From Pseudomonas sp. BCA17 (GTDB lineage: Bacteria; Pseudomonadota; Gammaproteobacteria; Pseudomonadales; Pseudomonadaceae): a stretch of 64,000 nucleotides of DNA. The stretch is taken from NCBI RefSeq assembly GCF_004519405.1, contig NZ_SGWI01000002.1, forward strand, positions 186,001 to 250,000, in the 5' to 3' direction. The notes below the pieces were generated by a model. The model was not told where the DNA came from and did not search any database. It worked only from the letters and a program-made list of their open reading frames with translations. Both the position numbers and the translations under genes were made by a program. Below are positions 63,288-64,000 of the stretch, one piece after another. Position 1 is the stretch's first letter. Each line of letters starts with the position of its first letter.

Positions 63288-64000
63288 ATGTCCGACCGCC
63301 TGACCCTGCTGCGTCCCGACGACTGGCATATTCATCTTCGCGATGGTGCTGCGTTAACCCAAACTGTGGCCGATGTTGCGCGCACGTTCGGCCGCGCCAT
63401 CATCATGCCTAACCTGGTACCGCCGGTCCGTAATGCCGCCGAAGCCGACGCCTATCGCCAGCGTATCCTCGCTGCACGGCCGGCCGGCAGCCGCTTCGAA
63501 CCGCTGATGGTGCTCTACCTGACCGACCGCACCCAACCTGACGAAATTCGCCAGGCCAAAGCCAGCGGTTTCGTGCATGCCGCCAAGTTGTACCCGGCGG
63601 GCGCGACCACCAACTCAGATTCCGGCGTAACCAGTATCGACAAGATCCTGCCAGCCATCGAAGCCATGGCCGAAGTCGGCATGCCGTTGCTGATCCACGG
63701 TGAAGTCACCCGTGGTGATGTCGACGTATTCGATCGTGAAAAGATCTTCATCGACGAGCATATGCGCCGTGTGGTCGAGCTGTTCCCCACCCTCAAGGTG
63801 GTGTTCGAGCACATCACCACAGCCGATGCCGTGCAGTTCGTCACCGAGGCCTCGGCCAACGTCGGCGCGACGATCACCGCACATCACCTGCTCTACAACC
63901 GCAACCACATGCTGGTGGGCGGGATTCGGCCGCACTTCTATTGCCTGCCGATCCTCAAGCGCAACACCCATCAGGTGGCCTTGCTGGACGCGGCAACCAG
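63288..64000 (+). CDS. pyrC: Dihydroorotase, partial
   Basis: The frame runs from ATG 63288 to the window edge (237 codons of about 348). Metal ligands are in DWHIHLRDG, the carboxylated Lys in [16 protein letters not shown], and His in LLIHGEV and VFEHITT. It closes carbamoyl-aspartate to dihydroorotate in pyrimidine synthesis. Divergent from motY. Confidence 0.96.
   Translation, partial: MSDRLTLLRPDDWHIHLRDGAALTQTVADVARTFGRAIIMPNLVPPVRNAAEADAYRQRILAARPAGSRFEPLMVLYLTDRTQPDEIRQAKASGFVHAAKLYPAGATTNSDSGVTSIDKILPAIEAMAEVGMPLLIHGEVTRGDVDVFDREKIFIDEHMRRVVELFPTLKVVFEHITTADAVQFVTEASANVGATITAHHLLYNRNHMLVGGIRPHFYCLPILKRNTHQVALLDAAT

Overview
The window is about 60% GC by eye and carries an arrangement typical of the Pseudomonas fluorescens group. 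The markers are a complete wsp surface-sensing operon, the fpr/finR, dgkA/erdR and argG-motY-pyrC neighbourhoods, recA-recX-cinA and mutS-fdxA on either side of a P2-like tail cluster, and an RsmZ small RNA gene. Nothing here suggests a plasmid or a complete phage.

Layout. 1-4.7 kb (minus): a partial DUF1704 putative metallopeptidase, a TetR regulator, lysS, and prfB with its programmed frameshift. 4.9-13.3 kb (minus): wspABCDEFR, an MCP-type receptor array that phosphorylates the diguanylate cyclase WspR; all joints from wspA to wspF overlap by 1-4 bases. 13.5-31.3 kb is mixed core housekeeping: a TerB-like protein, opgD, xenA-like, kup, a HigBA-type toxin-antitoxin pair framed by direct repeats, rimO, an acetyltransferase, a pseudouridine-synthase-like protein, DUF1456, trmO, fpr/finR, dgkA, erdR, a DTW-domain protein, a PA3611-like exported protein and a LOG-family protein. 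31.4-33.5 kb (minus): recX, recA with a LexA box, cinA.

33.6-50.2 kb (minus) is an R-type tailocin between cinA and mutS. It has the holin, baseplate (V, W, J, I), fibre and fibre chaperone, sheath, tube, E/E' frameshift chaperone, tape measure, U, X, D, endolysin and nested Rz/Rz1 spanins, but no capsid, portal, terminase or integrase. Between gpD and the endolysin sit two cargo modules. Each is a small Com-like zinc-finger gene followed by a cargo gene: one an LlpA lectin bacteriocin, the other an unknown repeat (propeller-like) protein. Expression is controlled by a PrtR/CI-like S24 repressor, and matching ATGCAT palindromes lie at its own promoter and inside the tailocin promoter.

The most unusual signal is the roughly 370-nt leader between the tailocin promoter and the holin. 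It contains four hairpins that present CARGGAYG-type loops, the RsmA/CsrA recognition motif, and ends in an intrinsic terminator before the first tail gene. It could be an SOS-controlled Rsm-binding leader or sponge RNA. The genuine Rsm sponge gene rsmZ, with its GacA box, lies 4 kb away.

50.3-64 kb: mutS, fdxA, rsmZ (minus), apbC (minus), metG, an orphan soluble RnfB-like ferredoxin, nth, a PA3496-like small protein, a LuxR-type response regulator (minus), argG and motY (minus), and the start of pyrC. Several REP-type palindromes are scattered between genes, and one lies inside the tailocin operon.
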